DNA of 63,172 bases from Flavobacteriaceae bacterium (GCA_021151665.1 JAGKWW010000012.1:1-63172); one strand, 5' to 3'. Counted from the stretch's first letter, positions 50,956-61,500 are shown. Notes: a model not told the origin generated them from the sequence alone. Translations and numbers: made by a program.

Positions 50956-51903
50956 ATGAACACAAACAGCAGGGGCAATTCTTCCGGAAGGGGAGGTAAT
51001 GGTAAAAGGAAACCATCTAATTCATCGGCGCCCAAAAGCAGCAACGGCAACAGGAAAGGCCTGTATAGCAAAACCGACAAGCCTGCCGGAGATGGCGCTA
51101 AGAAGCCATTTGGAAACAAGCCTGGTTATGCGGGTGGAAAGCCTTTTGATAAACCGGTAGAGAAGAAAGCCGCACCCAAGCCTGCTGCCAACAAAGATGA
51201 GCTGCGCCTAAATAAATATATTGCTAATTCGGGGATGTGTTCGCGCCGCGATGCTGACATCTACATCCAGAGCGGCAACGTTAAAGTGAACGGCCAGGTG
51301 GTAACCGAAATGGGCTACAAGGTAAAGCTGACCGATAAAGTGGAATTTGACGGTACTACCATTACTCCTGAAAAGAAAGAATACCTGCTGCTGAATAAGC
51401 CAAAGAACTTTACCACAAGTGGCGAGGAAGATAAAAACATGCGCAATGTGCTCGACCTTGTACGTAATGCTACCGAGGCAAAAATCCAGCCTATCGGGCG
51501 GATGGATAAAAATACTACCGGGCTGCTGCTGTTAACTAACGATGCCGAAATGGTACGTAAGTTTGCACAGCCCAACCAAAAGTCATTTAAGATCTACCAG
51601 GTAACGCTTGACAAGAACCTGAAGTTTGAAGACCTCGAGAGCATCAGCCAGGGTGTTACTATGGATGGGCATCGTTTGTATATAGACGAGATAAGCTACA
51701 TCGAAGGCCAGGCTAAGACAGAGATCGGCATCAAGCTGCGTACGCCGAATGTACGTGTAGTGCGTGCTATTTTTGAGCAGTTCGGTTACGATGTGCTTAA
51801 GGTAGACCGCGTTTCTTTTGCCGGGCTTACCAAGAAGAACCTGCCGCGCGGCAACTGGAGGTTCCTTACTGACCAGGAAGTGATCAACCTCAAGAACCTT
51901 TAA
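50956..51903 (+). CDS. RluB/RsuA-type rRNA pseudouridine synthase with basic N-terminal tail
   Basis: A 315-residue pseudouridine synthase. An S4 RNA-binding domain (LRLNKYIANSGMCSRRDAD near 82) is followed by the catalytic motif PIGRMDKNTTGLLLLTND near 180, with the active-site D in GRMD. About 78 residues at the start are low-complexity (S, G, N, K, P), a basic, probably disordered tail seen in Bacteroidota homologues. RluB, which modifies 23S rRNA, is the likely subgroup. Its stop overlaps the next ATG by one base. Confidence 0.92.
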   Translation: MNTNSRGNSSGRGGNGKRKPSNSSAPKSSNGNRKGLYSKTDKPAGDGAKKPFGNKPGYAGGKPFDKPVEKKAAPKPAANKDELRLNKYIANSGMCSRRDADIYIQSGNVKVNGQVVTEMGYKVKLTDKVEFDGTTITPEKKEYLLLNKPKNFTTSGEEDKNMRNVLDLVRNATEAKIQPIGRMDKNTTGLLLLTNDAEMVRKFAQPNQKSFKIYQVTLDKNLKFEDLESISQGVTMDGHRLYIDEISYIEGQAKTEIGIKLRTPNVRVVRAIFEQFGYDVLKVDRVSFAGLTKKNLPRGNWRFLTDQEVINLKNL

Positions 51904-52256
51904 TGGCTCCCGAAGTTATCGCCGAAAAGTGGTTTGCCGCCTTTAATGCGCACGACCTCGAAGCGTTGCTTTCACTGTATGACGACAACGCACGGCACTA
52001 CAGCCCGAAACTGAAAGTGCGCCGCCCAGAAACCAACGGACTGGTGCAGGGGAAAGATGCCTTGCGCGAATGGTGGCAGGATGCGTTTGACCGGCTGCCC
52101 TCATTACATTATAAAGTAAACCACCTTACGGCAAATGCCAACCGCGTTTTCATGGAGTACACCCGCACCGTTGACGGCGAAGAAAATATGGATGTTGCCG
52201 AGCTGCTTGAAATCGAGGACGGCCTTATCGTATTTTCACGGGTATATCATGGATAA
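51903..52256 (+). CDS. NTF2-like (SnoaL) domain protein
   Basis: A 117-residue single-domain protein: WFAAFNAHDLEALLSLYDDNARHYSP at the N-terminus is the SnoaL/NTF2-like opening, followed by GKDALREWWQDAFDRLP, then paired strands ending VFSRVYHG. Such proteins range from small enzymes to binding proteins; the role is unknown. Coupled to the pseudouridine synthase gene. Confidence 0.85.
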   Translation: MAPEVIAEKWFAAFNAHDLEALLSLYDDNARHYSPKLKVRRPETNGLVQGKDALREWWQDAFDRLPSLHYKVNHLTANANRVFMEYTRTVDGEENMDVAELLEIEDGLIVFSRVYHG

Positions 52257-52261
52257 GTTAA

Positions 52262-52290
52262 GGCGCTGAGCCTCTTAGTTCCTGAGCACT
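52262..52290. repeat. Intergenic CTTAGTTC-type repeat (copy 1)
   Basis: Contains CTCTTAGTTCCTGAGCACTTAG at its core, sharing the words CTTAGTTC and GCTCAG/CTGAGC with the element at 57351-57420. It fills the convergent gap between the NTF2-like gene and the M3 peptidase gene. Confidence 0.45.
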
Positions 52291-54404
52291 TAGTTTAGCC
52301 CTCTCTTTTTTAACAACGGCTCTATTGACGGCTCTGCGCCCCGGAAGCGTTTATACATATCCATGGGTTCGGCCGTGCCGCCACGCTCCAGTATATTTGT
52401 GCGGAACGACTTGGCTATTTCAGGATTAAATAATGTAGTCGACTTAAACGCCTCAAACGCATCGGTATCCAAAACTCCCGACCAGATATAGCTGTAATAA
52501 CCGGCAGAATACCCGCCGTTAAAGATGTGGTTGTAATAGGTGCTCCGGTATCTCGGGATAATGCTGTTGATAAGGCCAATGCGGTTCATTGCTTCTTTCT
52601 CGAAAACACTTACGTTTTGCGTAAGCGGGCTGCTTAGCGAATGGTACGCCATATCCAGATAAGACGCTGCCAGGTATTCTACGGTAGCAAATCCCTGATC
52701 GAAAGTTGCGGCATCCTGCAGCTTTTTGATAAGCGCATCCGGTATTACCTCACCCGTTTTATAATGTTTTGCATATAACTTTAGTATCTCAGGTTCAGCT
52801 GCCCAGTTTTCCATGATTTGTGAAGGCAGCTCCACAAAGTCAGTGTACACCGCCGTACCCGAAAGGCTCTCATACGTTACATTGCTAAGCAATCCGTGAA
52901 GGGCATGCCCAAACTCATGGAAGAAGGTTGAGGTTTCGTCAAAGGTCAGTAACGCAGGATCATTACCTACGGGTTTCGAGAAATTGCATACGATAGAGAT
53001 AATAGGCGCAATGCGCTTGCCATCAGTCATTTTTTGTTTGCGGTACGAAGTCATCCAGGCGCCGCCTTTTTTAGATTCCCGCGGAAAGAAATCCATGTAT
53101 AGCAATCCAATATACTTGCCATCCTTTTCGGTAACCTCCCATGCGGCGACATCTTTATGGTACACCGGCACATCTTTCACCTGGCGGAATTTTAGTCCGT
53201 AAAGGTTGTTCACAACCGTGAAAATACCGTTGCGCACATTTTCCAGGCTAAAGTAAGGTTTGAGCTCCTGCTCGTCGAGGTCGTATTTTGCTTTGCGTAT
53301 CTTCTCTGTATAATAGCGCCAGTCATAAGGCTGCACTTTATCCGTAACACCATCTGCCGTCATCATTTTCTTAATTTCGGCTTCCTCGGCTTTTGCTTTG
53401 GCAAGGGCAGGTTTCCATAACTTGTCGAGCAACCCGTAAACATTTTCGGGGGTTTTGGCCATACGTTCTTCAAGCACGAACGCTGCATGGCTGTCGTAAC
53501 CAAGAAGCTTTGCTTTCTCGGCGCGAAGGTTTACCATTTCCACCACATTAGTACGATTGTCAAGGTTATTGCCATTGTTGCCACGGCTTTGGTAGGCTTC
53601 CCATATTTCTTTGCGGAGCTTCCGGTTGTCGGCATATTGAAGGAAGGGCATCACGCTTGCGTTATGCAGTGTAAACACCCATCCCTCCATGCCTCTCACT
53701 TTTGCGGTTTCTGCAGCGGCTGCCACTACTTCCGCCGGCAGGCCTGCGAGGTCTTCTTTTTTTGTAATGAGAAGCGTGTAGGCATTGTTCTCGGCCAGAA
53801 CATTGTCGCCAAACTTAAGTGACAGCACCGATAGCTGCTCGTTGATCTTCCTGAGCCTCTCTTTCTGCTTTTCGTCAAGTGCCGCACCGCTGCGTATGAA
53901 GGCTTTGTATTTCTTTTCCAGAAGCTTCGCCTGTTCGGTGTTTAGCTTAAATTTCAGCTGGTTGTCCCAAACCTGTTTTATGCGTGAGAATAGCCTTTCA
54001 TTCAGGTAAATATTGTCATTGTGGGCGGCAAGTTCCGGCGCAACTTCCTGCGCCAGCTTTTGCAGGGTTGGGTTGGTGTTGGCAGAGGTAAGGTTGTTAA
54101 GTGTAGTAACTACCCGGTTCAACACAGTGCCTGAATTTTCCAGCGCCTCGATTGTGTTCTTAAAATCAGGCTTTTCGTGGCTGTTAGCAATAGTATTTAC
54201 CTCCGCATCATGGATATGGATCGCTTCCCTAATCGCCGGGCGAAAATGCTCGTCCTTTATCAGGTCGAAGGGCGGAACTTCATAGGGCGTATCATAAGCA
54301 GCAAGAAGCGGATTATCTTCCCCGATCACGCCGGGGCGGTTTTCGCGGTGGCAGGATAGTGTCATAATTGAAATTAGTGTTATAGCAAACGTTCTTATAT
54401 TCAT
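52290..54404 (-). CDS. M3-family metallopeptidase lipoprotein (oligopeptidase A/Dcp type)
   Basis: A 704-residue zinc oligopeptidase with a lipoprotein signal (lipobox ending at C18 in TLSCHREN). The zinc site HEFGH lies near residue 496 in STFFHEFGHALHGLLS, and FVELPSQIMENW follows with the third ligand glutamate nearby. Length fits peptidyl-dipeptidase Dcp and oligopeptidase A. The lipobox places it in the envelope, so it would trim peptides in the periplasm. CHREN is not acid-rich, so surface export is less likely. Divergent from the AsmA-like gene. Confidence 0.94.
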   Translation of the reverse strand: MNIRTFAITLISIMTLSCHRENRPGVIGEDNPLLAAYDTPYEVPPFDLIKDEHFRPAIREAIHIHDAEVNTIANSHEKPDFKNTIEALENSGTVLNRVVTTLNNLTSANTNPTLQKLAQEVAPELAAHNDNIYLNERLFSRIKQVWDNQLKFKLNTEQAKLLEKKYKAFIRSGAALDEKQKERLRKINEQLSVLSLKFGDNVLAENNAYTLLITKKEDLAGLPAEVVAAAAETAKVRGMEGWVFTLHNASVMPFLQYADNRKLRKEIWEAYQSRGNNGNNLDNRTNVVEMVNLRAEKAKLLGYDSHAAFVLEERMAKTPENVYGLLDKLWKPALAKAKAEEAEIKKMMTADGVTDKVQPYDWRYYTEKIRKAKYDLDEQELKPYFSLENVRNGIFTVVNNLYGLKFRQVKDVPVYHKDVAAWEVTEKDGKYIGLLYMDFFPRESKKGGAWMTSYRKQKMTDGKRIAPIISIVCNFSKPVGNDPALLTFDETSTFFHEFGHALHGLLSNVTYESLSGTAVYTDFVELPSQIMENWAAEPEILKLYAKHYKTGEVIPDALIKKLQDAATFDQGFATVEYLAASYLDMAYHSLSSPLTQNVSVFEKEAMNRIGLINSIIPRYRSTYYNHIFNGGYSAGYYSYIWSGVLDTDAFEAFKSTTLFNPEIAKSFRTNILERGGTAEPMDMYKRFRGAEPSIEPLLKKRGLN

Positions 54405-54453
54405 TGTTTCCAGTGTCTTTTTACAGGCCTACCGTAAAGGTACCCCAAACCGC

Positions 54454-54472
54454 AATACTGCGCAACAGTATT
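54454..54472. repeat. Short perfect hairpin between the M3 peptidase and AsmA-like genes
   Basis: AATACTG and CAGTATT around the loop CGCAA. No T-run follows on either strand, so it is unlikely to be a terminator; it lies in the shared divergent promoter region and could be an operator. Confidence 0.5.
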
Positions 54473-54540
54473 AAGGGTTCGTTAAACAAGTCTTTAAAAT
54501 AGTAGGAAAAACCTAACTTTAATTAAAGAATCAGATTGCT

Positions 54541-57342
54541 ATGAATGCCCGTGTAAAAAAAATATCGCTTAAGATACTCAAATGGATGGGGGTGTCTATT
54601 GCAGTGATTTTACTACTTCTGTATCTTATCCCGTTGCTATTTCCCGGAAAGGTTTCGCAGCAGGTAAAGGCACTTGCCAATGAAAGCCTTGCTTCCGAAG
54701 TTAACTTTTCAAAGTCGAAGCTGTCCTTTTTTACCCATTTCCCTTCACTTACCGTTAGCCTTGACAGCCTCACGTTAATGGGTTCGGCGCCTTATAAAAA
54801 TGATACGTTGCTAAAGGCAGAGCAGGTCGCTTTCGGCATCAACCTGAAGCGCCTCATTTTTGATAATGAGATAAAGATAGATGAGGTGTATGTGAGCAAT
54901 GCCGATGTAGATGTGCGCGTAAACGAGAAAGGCCAGGCCAATTACAACATTTATATTTCTGAGGATAAGCGCCCAAAAGACAGTACGGAAGAGGGGACAG
55001 CTATCCGCCTGGACAAGATAAAATTTGAAGACTGCCACATCCGGTATAATGATCGTTCGGCTAAAATACTGGTGGATGCCCATGGTTTTAATTATACGGG
55101 GCGGGGCGACCTGAGCGAAGATGTTTTTGACCTGCGTACCGATGCCGAGATCGATTCAGTAGACTTTTATTATGATAAAGTTCCGTACATTGAAAAGAAA
55201 CGGGTGCGCGCCGACCTGATTACACGGATCAATACGAACTCGCTTTCCTTTATCCTGCAGAAGAACGAGCTGCGCATCAACAGGCTGCCGGTAGAGTTCA
55301 GCGGGATTTTTTCAATATTGCGCGACGGCTATAACATCAATGTTATCGCCTCTTCTGAAAACGGCAGGGTAGAAGACCTGCTGAGCGTTCTTCCGCCGGA
55401 CTATCTTGAGTGGCTCGATAAAGCCGATGTAGAGGGAAGGCATGACCTGCAGCTGACTTTTAAAGGACGGTACAATGCTGCCAAAAAACAGCAGCCCGAC
55501 CTTGGCTTCAGCCTGAAAGTGCGCGATGGTTCGGTAGAATATAAAGACGCGCCTGTGCCGCTTACCGGGTTTAACCTTGATGTTAGCGCCTCGTTGCCTG
55601 CTCTGGATGTAGAACGCCTGGCAGTGAACCTGCGCAGGCTTAGCTTTAAGGTGGGGGACCATGACTATTTTAAGGCTACCGCAAATACTGTCGGCGTTGG
55701 TAATATGATGGTTAAAGCCGACGTTAAAGGATCGCTAAACCTGCAAACGCTTGACGCGGCCGTGGGGTTGGAGGGCATCGACCTGAAAGGAAGCCTTAAA
55801 ACAAACATTGATGCTAATGGTTATTTTAATGCAGAGAAGAAACTGTTTCCGCGGGCCAGGGGAAATATAACCCTTACCAATGGCTGGCTGAGGTCTGACC
55901 ATTATCCCAACCCAATTACCAACATAAAATTTATAGCAAATGTTTCTAACGGGACGGGAACGTTTCAGGACGTAAAGGTGGCAGTTACGCCGGCGAGCTT
56001 TGTGTTTGAGGGTAACCCGGTATATGTTGCAGCAGCATTTTCCGATTTTGAAGATATTTTTTATGATATAACGGCAAAAGGCGAGTTAAACATCGGGCGT
56101 ATTTACAAGGTATTTAAGCAGGAGGGGCTGGATGTAGATGGATACGCTAAGGCAGATTTCGCTCTGAAGGGACGGCAGAGCTATGCCACCACCGGGCAGT
56201 ACAGTAAATTAAATAATAAGGGTACGCTGTTGCTGCGGAACATCAAAGCCACATCAGAGCTGTTCCCCAAGCCATTCCTGGTGCGCGAGGGACATTTTAC
56301 ATTCCAGAATGAAAAGATGTGGTTCGATAAGTTCAAGGCAGGGTATGGCAAGTCTGATTTTGCCATGAATGGCTACCTGCTTAACACCATTAATTACTTT
56401 CTCGAATCGAACGGAACGCTTCATGGCAATTTCAACCTGAAGTCAAAACACATATATGTTGATGAGTTTATGGCGTTGAAGGAAGGCGATAACAAAGATC
56501 GCAAACCCTCGGTAGAAGATGCAAAACAGGCAATGCCGAAAGCTTCGGGTGTGGTAGTGCTGCCAACAAACCTTGACGTTTCGCTAATAGCTAATGCGGA
56601 TAAGGTAGATTATAATGGCCTTACGTTAAACCATCTGATAGGGCGGGTGGGTATAGGAAAAGGAAAATTATTCCTGCAAAACACCACTTTTGACATTATA
56701 GGGTGCCAGGTAGGCATAGACGCCGGTTATGACGACGAGTCGCCCACCTCTGCCAACTTTAATGCCCATCTCCGGGCAAAAGATTTCAGCGTGCAACGCG
56801 CGTATAAAGAAATCCCCATGTTTCGCGAAATGGTGACGGCGGCAGAAAAAGCCGAAGGGATTATTTCGCTCGATTATACCCTGAAAGGCGACCTTAATGA
56901 AAATATGGGGCCTATTTACGAATCGCTTGAAGGTGGCGGTACGATCTCGGTAAGGGATGTAAAAGTTGCCGGGCTTAAGCTATTTGGTGGGCTGAGCGAC
57001 AAGACAGGAAGTGAGGGCTTTAATAATCCCGATATGAAAGGGATTGATATCGTAACGCATATCGACAACAACCTGATCCACATTGATAAATTTACATTTA
57101 CGGTGTCGGTATTCCGGCCATCGGTAAGCGGTACTACCAGCCTTAATGGCGATCTCGACCTTCGCATACGCCTTGGGCTGCCACCGTTTGGACTGATCGG
57201 GCTGCCTATTACGGTAACCGGTACGCATAACGATCCGAAAATTAAATTCTTCAGCAAAACCGGCGAAGAAATACCAGCCGCAAAATACAATGAGCAGATA
57301 AACCGGGTAATTAAAAAAGCGGGCCGGAAAGGCAAAAAATAG
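54541..57342 (+). CDS. AsmA-like envelope protein
   Basis: A 933-residue protein with one N-terminal membrane segment (WMGVSIAVILLLLYLIPLLFPG) followed by a very long, beta-rich periplasmic part. N-terminal KSKLSFFTHFPSLTVSLDSLTLMG is the AsmA pattern, and the end (GDLDLRIRLGLPPFGLIGLPITVTGTHNDPKI) is the AsmA C-terminal type. AsmA-like proteins are proposed lipid bridges between inner and outer membrane. It ends in a basic tail (KKAGRKGKK). Monocistronic; convergent with the NifU-family gene. Confidence 0.9.
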   Translation: MNARVKKISLKILKWMGVSIAVILLLLYLIPLLFPGKVSQQVKALANESLASEVNFSKSKLSFFTHFPSLTVSLDSLTLMGSAPYKNDTLLKAEQVAFGINLKRLIFDNEIKIDEVYVSNADVDVRVNEKGQANYNIYISEDKRPKDSTEEGTAIRLDKIKFEDCHIRYNDRSAKILVDAHGFNYTGRGDLSEDVFDLRTDAEIDSVDFYYDKVPYIEKKRVRADLITRINTNSLSFILQKNELRINRLPVEFSGIFSILRDGYNINVIASSENGRVEDLLSVLPPDYLEWLDKADVEGRHDLQLTFKGRYNAAKKQQPDLGFSLKVRDGSVEYKDAPVPLTGFNLDVSASLPALDVERLAVNLRRLSFKVGDHDYFKATANTVGVGNMMVKADVKGSLNLQTLDAAVGLEGIDLKGSLKTNIDANGYFNAEKKLFPRARGNITLTNGWLRSDHYPNPITNIKFIANVSNGTGTFQDVKVAVTPASFVFEGNPVYVAAAFSDFEDIFYDITAKGELNIGRIYKVFKQEGLDVDGYAKADFALKGRQSYATTGQYSKLNNKGTLLLRNIKATSELFPKPFLVREGHFTFQNEKMWFDKFKAGYGKSDFAMNGYLLNTINYFLESNGTLHGNFNLKSKHIYVDEFMALKEGDNKDRKPSVEDAKQAMPKASGVVVLPTNLDVSLIANADKVDYNGLTLNHLIGRVGIGKGKLFLQNTTFDIIGCQVGIDAGYDDESPTSANFNAHLRAKDFSVQRAYKEIPMFREMVTAAEKAEGIISLDYTLKGDLNENMGPIYESLEGGGTISVRDVKVAGLKLFGGLSDKTGSEGFNNPDMKGIDIVTHIDNNLIHIDKFTFTVSVFRPSVSGTTSLNGDLDLRIRLGLPPFGLIGLPITVTGTHNDPKIKFFSKTGEEIPAAKYNEQINRVIKKAGRKGKK

Positions 57343-57350
57343 CTATTAAG

Positions 57351-57420
57351 CTCCTTAGTTCATAATGCTGCAGTCGCGTGATTGTGAACTAAGGGGCTCA
57401 GTGGCTCAATGCTCAGAGGT
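57351..57420. repeat. Intergenic CTTAGTTC-type hairpin repeat (copy 2)
   Basis: CCTTAGTTCA (57353-57362) and TGAACTAAGG (57385-57394) form a perfect 10-bp inverted repeat with a 22-nt loop, followed by a string of GCTCA-type words. It lies between convergent genes and may serve as a bidirectional terminator although no T-run follows. Confidence 0.6.
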
Positions 57421-57424
57421 TTCT

Positions 57425-58327
57425 TTACCCATTAAGCGCTTCTACTTTTATGTCATTGTCGTTGAGCATGTCCTTCAGCATATTTTCGATGCCGCTTTTT
57501 AATGTAAAAGTTGAGGAGGGGCATCCGCTGCAGGCGCCCTGCAGTACCACTTTTACGCGTTTCTCTTTTTCATCATACGAATCGAAAGCAATGTTTCCCC
57601 CATCGCTGGCTACTGCAGGCTTTACATATTCTTCAAGGATATTGATGATGCGCTGCGAGGTAGTGTCAAGCGAATCAAAATAAGCTTCCTGCTGTTTTTC
57701 GGCCTGTGGTGTCTGCTGAAGCATAGACTCGTCGATCACCTGTTTCCCTTCTTCAATAAAAGTGCGGATATAAGAGCGCACTTCCGGAGTAATCTCCGCC
57801 CATTCTGTCACCGCATATTTGGTTATCGATACATAATTCTCGTCAATAAACACTTCCTTCACATACGGAAAACGAAAGAGTTCTGTTGCCAGTTGCGATG
57901 GCGCAGCTTCGTCGATATTCTTGAATTCCGCAGGTGTTTTGGTAAGGCGCTTATTGCTTACAAATTTCAGCACCGATGGGTTAGGGGTAGTTTCAACGTA
58001 TACGGTAGACGGCACTTTTTTAATGGCATCGGCAGCTTCTTCTTTAATGATCTCGCCACCGCCGTTCACAAAGTCTTCAATTTGCTGCGCCACTTCCTCC
58101 TGAACCTCCGGCCAGTCTACAATAGAATATTTTTCTATCGCCAGGAAATTGCCCGAAATGTAAATTGTCTTTACAAATGGCAGGTAAAACAGCTGCTTTG
58201 CCAATGGCGACTTGGCGGTTTCGTCTATATTCTTAAATTCATAATTAACGCTGCGCGCGATGAATTCGCTGAATTCAAATTTCAGGATATTAGGGTTTTG
58301 CGTGGTCTTTATCGTGATCTTTTCCAT
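57425..58327 (-). CDS. NifU-family Fe-S scaffold protein with duplicated N-terminal domain
   Basis: A 300-residue Fe-S cluster scaffold/carrier. Two NifU/Nfu N-type domains lie in tandem: TTQNPNILKFEFSE (about 5-90) and TTPNPSVLKFVSNKRL (about 112-200), each ending with YxSIxKY and a WxE motif. The C-terminal Nfu domain has AVASDGGNIAF and the cluster-binding GACSGCPSSTFTL (C-x2-C). The frame is open to 58348, but a -7 box lies there; the start at 58327 is used. Typical Nfu proteins have one N-domain; the doubled form is common in Bacteroidota. Confidence 0.92.
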   Translation of the reverse strand: MEKITIKTTQNPNILKFEFSEFIARSVNYEFKNIDETAKSPLAKQLFYLPFVKTIYISGNFLAIEKYSIVDWPEVQEEVAQQIEDFVNGGGEIIKEEAADAIKKVPSTVYVETTPNPSVLKFVSNKRLTKTPAEFKNIDEAAPSQLATELFRFPYVKEVFIDENYVSITKYAVTEWAEITPEVRSYIRTFIEEGKQVIDESMLQQTPQAEKQQEAYFDSLDTTSQRIINILEEYVKPAVASDGGNIAFDSYDEKEKRVKVVLQGACSGCPSSTFTLKSGIENMLKDMLNDNDIKVEALNG

Positions 58328-58344
58328 AATAAAATTATATACCG

Positions 58345-58352
58345 GCAAAGTT
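58345..58352 (-). promoter_or_regulatory. -7 box of the NifU-family gene
   Basis: On the minus strand TAACTTTG, 17 nt before the ATG at 58327. No clear -33 element. Confidence 0.55.
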
Positions 58353-58517
58353 ACAAACTAATGCCGTTAAAATATAGCGCAAAGAGTAGGGTAAAGGGTT
58401 TGTAAACTGTTATACTTTATTTGTAAGGAATAAACCTGATTTAACGTTACTATTTCATTTGTTTTACAATAATTTGTGATTTTAGTAAAATTAACAGGCG
58501 ATTCTTTAACGAATATT

Positions 58518-58525
58518 TATATTTG
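58518..58525 (+). promoter_or_regulatory. -7 box of the giant adhesin-like gene
   Basis: TATATTTG matches TAnnTTTG, 42 nt before the ATG at 58568. No clear -33 element. The rest of the 240-bp divergent gap is AT-rich without further features. Confidence 0.5.
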
Positions 58526-58567
58526 ACGATTCAATCAACCGGAAAACACCATCTAAATAAACAGCTT

Positions 58568-61500
58568 ATGAAGAAATTATTACTCGGCTTCTTATTGCTA
58601 TTAGGAAGTTTGTGCGCCTATGCACAGTCGAACGTAGTATATTTCAGTTCTAACCCGACTATGGCCTATGAGCCGGGCGAAGTGCTAACATTTACCATTA
58701 CCGTTACCAATACAGGTCCGCAGCCGGCAAGCAATGTCAATGTTTTCTATGCGTTGCCGACCGGGCTGAATATCCTGCCGCCTACAGTCACGCCGCAGGT
58801 CACCAAATTCTGGTGGACGGGCAGCAATGGCTCTTCCGGAACCAATGCGTCATTGAACAATACCATTCCTACCCTTGCCGTAAACCAGACCATTACCTAC
58901 ACGGTAAATATTATGATACAAAACGGTTACAGCAATCCTTTGCCGCAGCCTGTGATTACCTATAAGAAGAGTACCGACGTGAAAGTTATTACAACAGATA
59001 ACCGCGACACGTACCTGTTAGGTGGGCAAAATGTTTATACTGTAACTGTAATAAACAAAGGGCCGGACAGCGCAAAGGATGTTGCCGTAAGTGTGCCTAT
59101 GCCATCAAATGGCACAATAGCCTCGTGGACGGGTAGTAATGGCACTTCGGGAACGGGGGCAGTTTCTGATACGATTGCCAGCCTCGCTTCGGGTCAATCT
59201 GTAGTGTATACAGTTACCGTAAATGTTTCTCCCTCGGCTTCAGGCAACCTGACGCTTCAGGGAAATATTTCCTCTTCCGCCTATATAGATACCGACACTT
59301 CTTGTGGGCAGTGCGCCGATACCGATACACGCTATAATGCCGATGTGAGCCTCGCTGTTACCAACGGCAGGGAGATATACATAGCGGGGCAGCCGGTAAC
59401 CTATACAGTTACCGTAACAAATCCTTCTTTTTACCCGGCTGTGCAAAATGTGCACGTTTTAGGAAATCTGGCCGGACAGGGGCTTACAAATCTTTCATGG
59501 CAGGGGGTAGGCGCCTCAGGTACAGGCGACCTGAATTATACCATTCCCGTAATCCCATCGGGTGGCAGTGTAACTTTTACGGTAACCGGGGATGTGCCGG
59601 CAGGCTTTTCAGCAGCTTCAATACTTTATCATGTAATTGCCGATAGTAATGCCTGCAACTCATTTGGCTGCCTGAAATATGCAGACGATACAGATGTTGC
59701 ACCGACTGCTAATGATATTGTAATCTCACTTTCCAACACCAGGGAATATTACAACCCGGGTCCGGGCAATAATGTCCCTCCAACGGCGTATACACTTACA
59801 GTAAACAATACAAGCACAAACCCTGCCCAAAACGTAGCGGTGTACTTCGATTTTACCAACGCAGCAGAGGGCATGTCATATTCATGGATTGGTAGCAATG
59901 GGTCGTCAGGCACTATGAACAGCAATGACCCTTTGCTTATAGATACAATTGCCGTGCTTGCCGCAGGACAAACGGTTACCTATACAATAACAACCTGTTG
60001 TTCTTGGCCCGATGCGGTAAACCAAAACCTGCCCGCTATCGCGAGCGCCACAACCACAACAGCGGGTTTCAATGTGGTGTGCGTTCAATGCCAGGACGTA
60101 GATAAGCCGAATTATGCCAATCTTGTAGTTACCAATACCAACAACCGGCAAAATTACATAGCGGGCACTACGTCAACATATACCCTTACTTTATCTAACT
60201 ATGGCCCCGCATCAGCGCAAAACGTGCAATTGCAGAATAACATCCCTGCGGGTATTACGTCTTTTTCATGGACGGGCAGTAACGGCACCTCAGGCACCAA
60301 TATGGATCTTTCTGATACAATTGCGTCGATGCCGGCCAATTCTTCTGTAATATATACGATAAACCTTGATGTTCCCGCGTCATTTACAGGCAGCCTTGTG
60401 AGCACGGCTTCGGTAACAAGCACTACAACAGATCCGGATACTACATGTACCGCATGCACCGATACCGATACTGCTGCAGGCGCTGATATAGTAACAACCA
60501 TGACCTTGAATACCGGCACAGTTTACACCGCCGGGACCAATGCCGTTTACACGATTACGGTTACCAACAACGGCCCCACCGCTGCGCAAAACGTGAGCGT
60601 GCAGGATGCCGTGCCTGCCGGGGTACCCTCCGGCGCTATCGGGTGGTACGGAAGCAATGGCACTTACGGTACAGGGAACCTTAATGATGTTATTGCAACG
60701 ATGCCGGCCGGTCAGGCCGTCACTTATACAATGACAATAGCTGTACCGAGCGGTTTTAACCCGGCTTCCCATATAGTGAATTCAGTTTCGGTTACCAGTA
60801 CCACACCAGATCCTAACCCTGGCTGTACGGCATGCTCAATAAATGCTTCTCCGAGCCCTAAGGCCGACCTGGTAACAATAAAAACCGATGGAATAACGGA
60901 GTATGTGGCCGGAGACCAGAATACTTATACAATAACAATAAGCAATCCGGGGCCAAGCGACGCGTATAATGTTCATGTTGTGGACCCTAAACCTTACCAG
61001 ATCGTTATCATGAACTGGGTAGGCAACAACACCGGCGGCTTTGGTACAATTAACGATATTATACCTGTTATCCCCGCAGGTACCTCTGTGCAGTATACGA
61101 TTAACCTGACAATACCGGCAGATTATCACCAGACCGTTGTCAATCTTATTAATACAGTTACGGTAACTTCAGATACTCCGGATCCCGTGCCGGCGTGTCC
61201 GGGTTGTTCGGATACCGACACTCCAAGGGGCAAGTTTGTTGTGCCTACCAATAACCAGTATACAGTGCCTGAACTGGTGACTGATGTTCTCATCGATATG
61301 CAATGTATCGGAATTTCAAATATAACCTGGAAAACAGGTGTCGACTATGGGCAACCGGAAAACGGAATTGCTTACTTTCATCGTGGAAACTCGTCATTCC
61401 CTATAAAGGAAGGTGTAGTGCTTACATGTGGTAATGCTGTAGACGCTCCGGGTCTCAGGGGGGTTGGCGGCCCAAATAATTCCAGGCTTTCCAATGGTGC

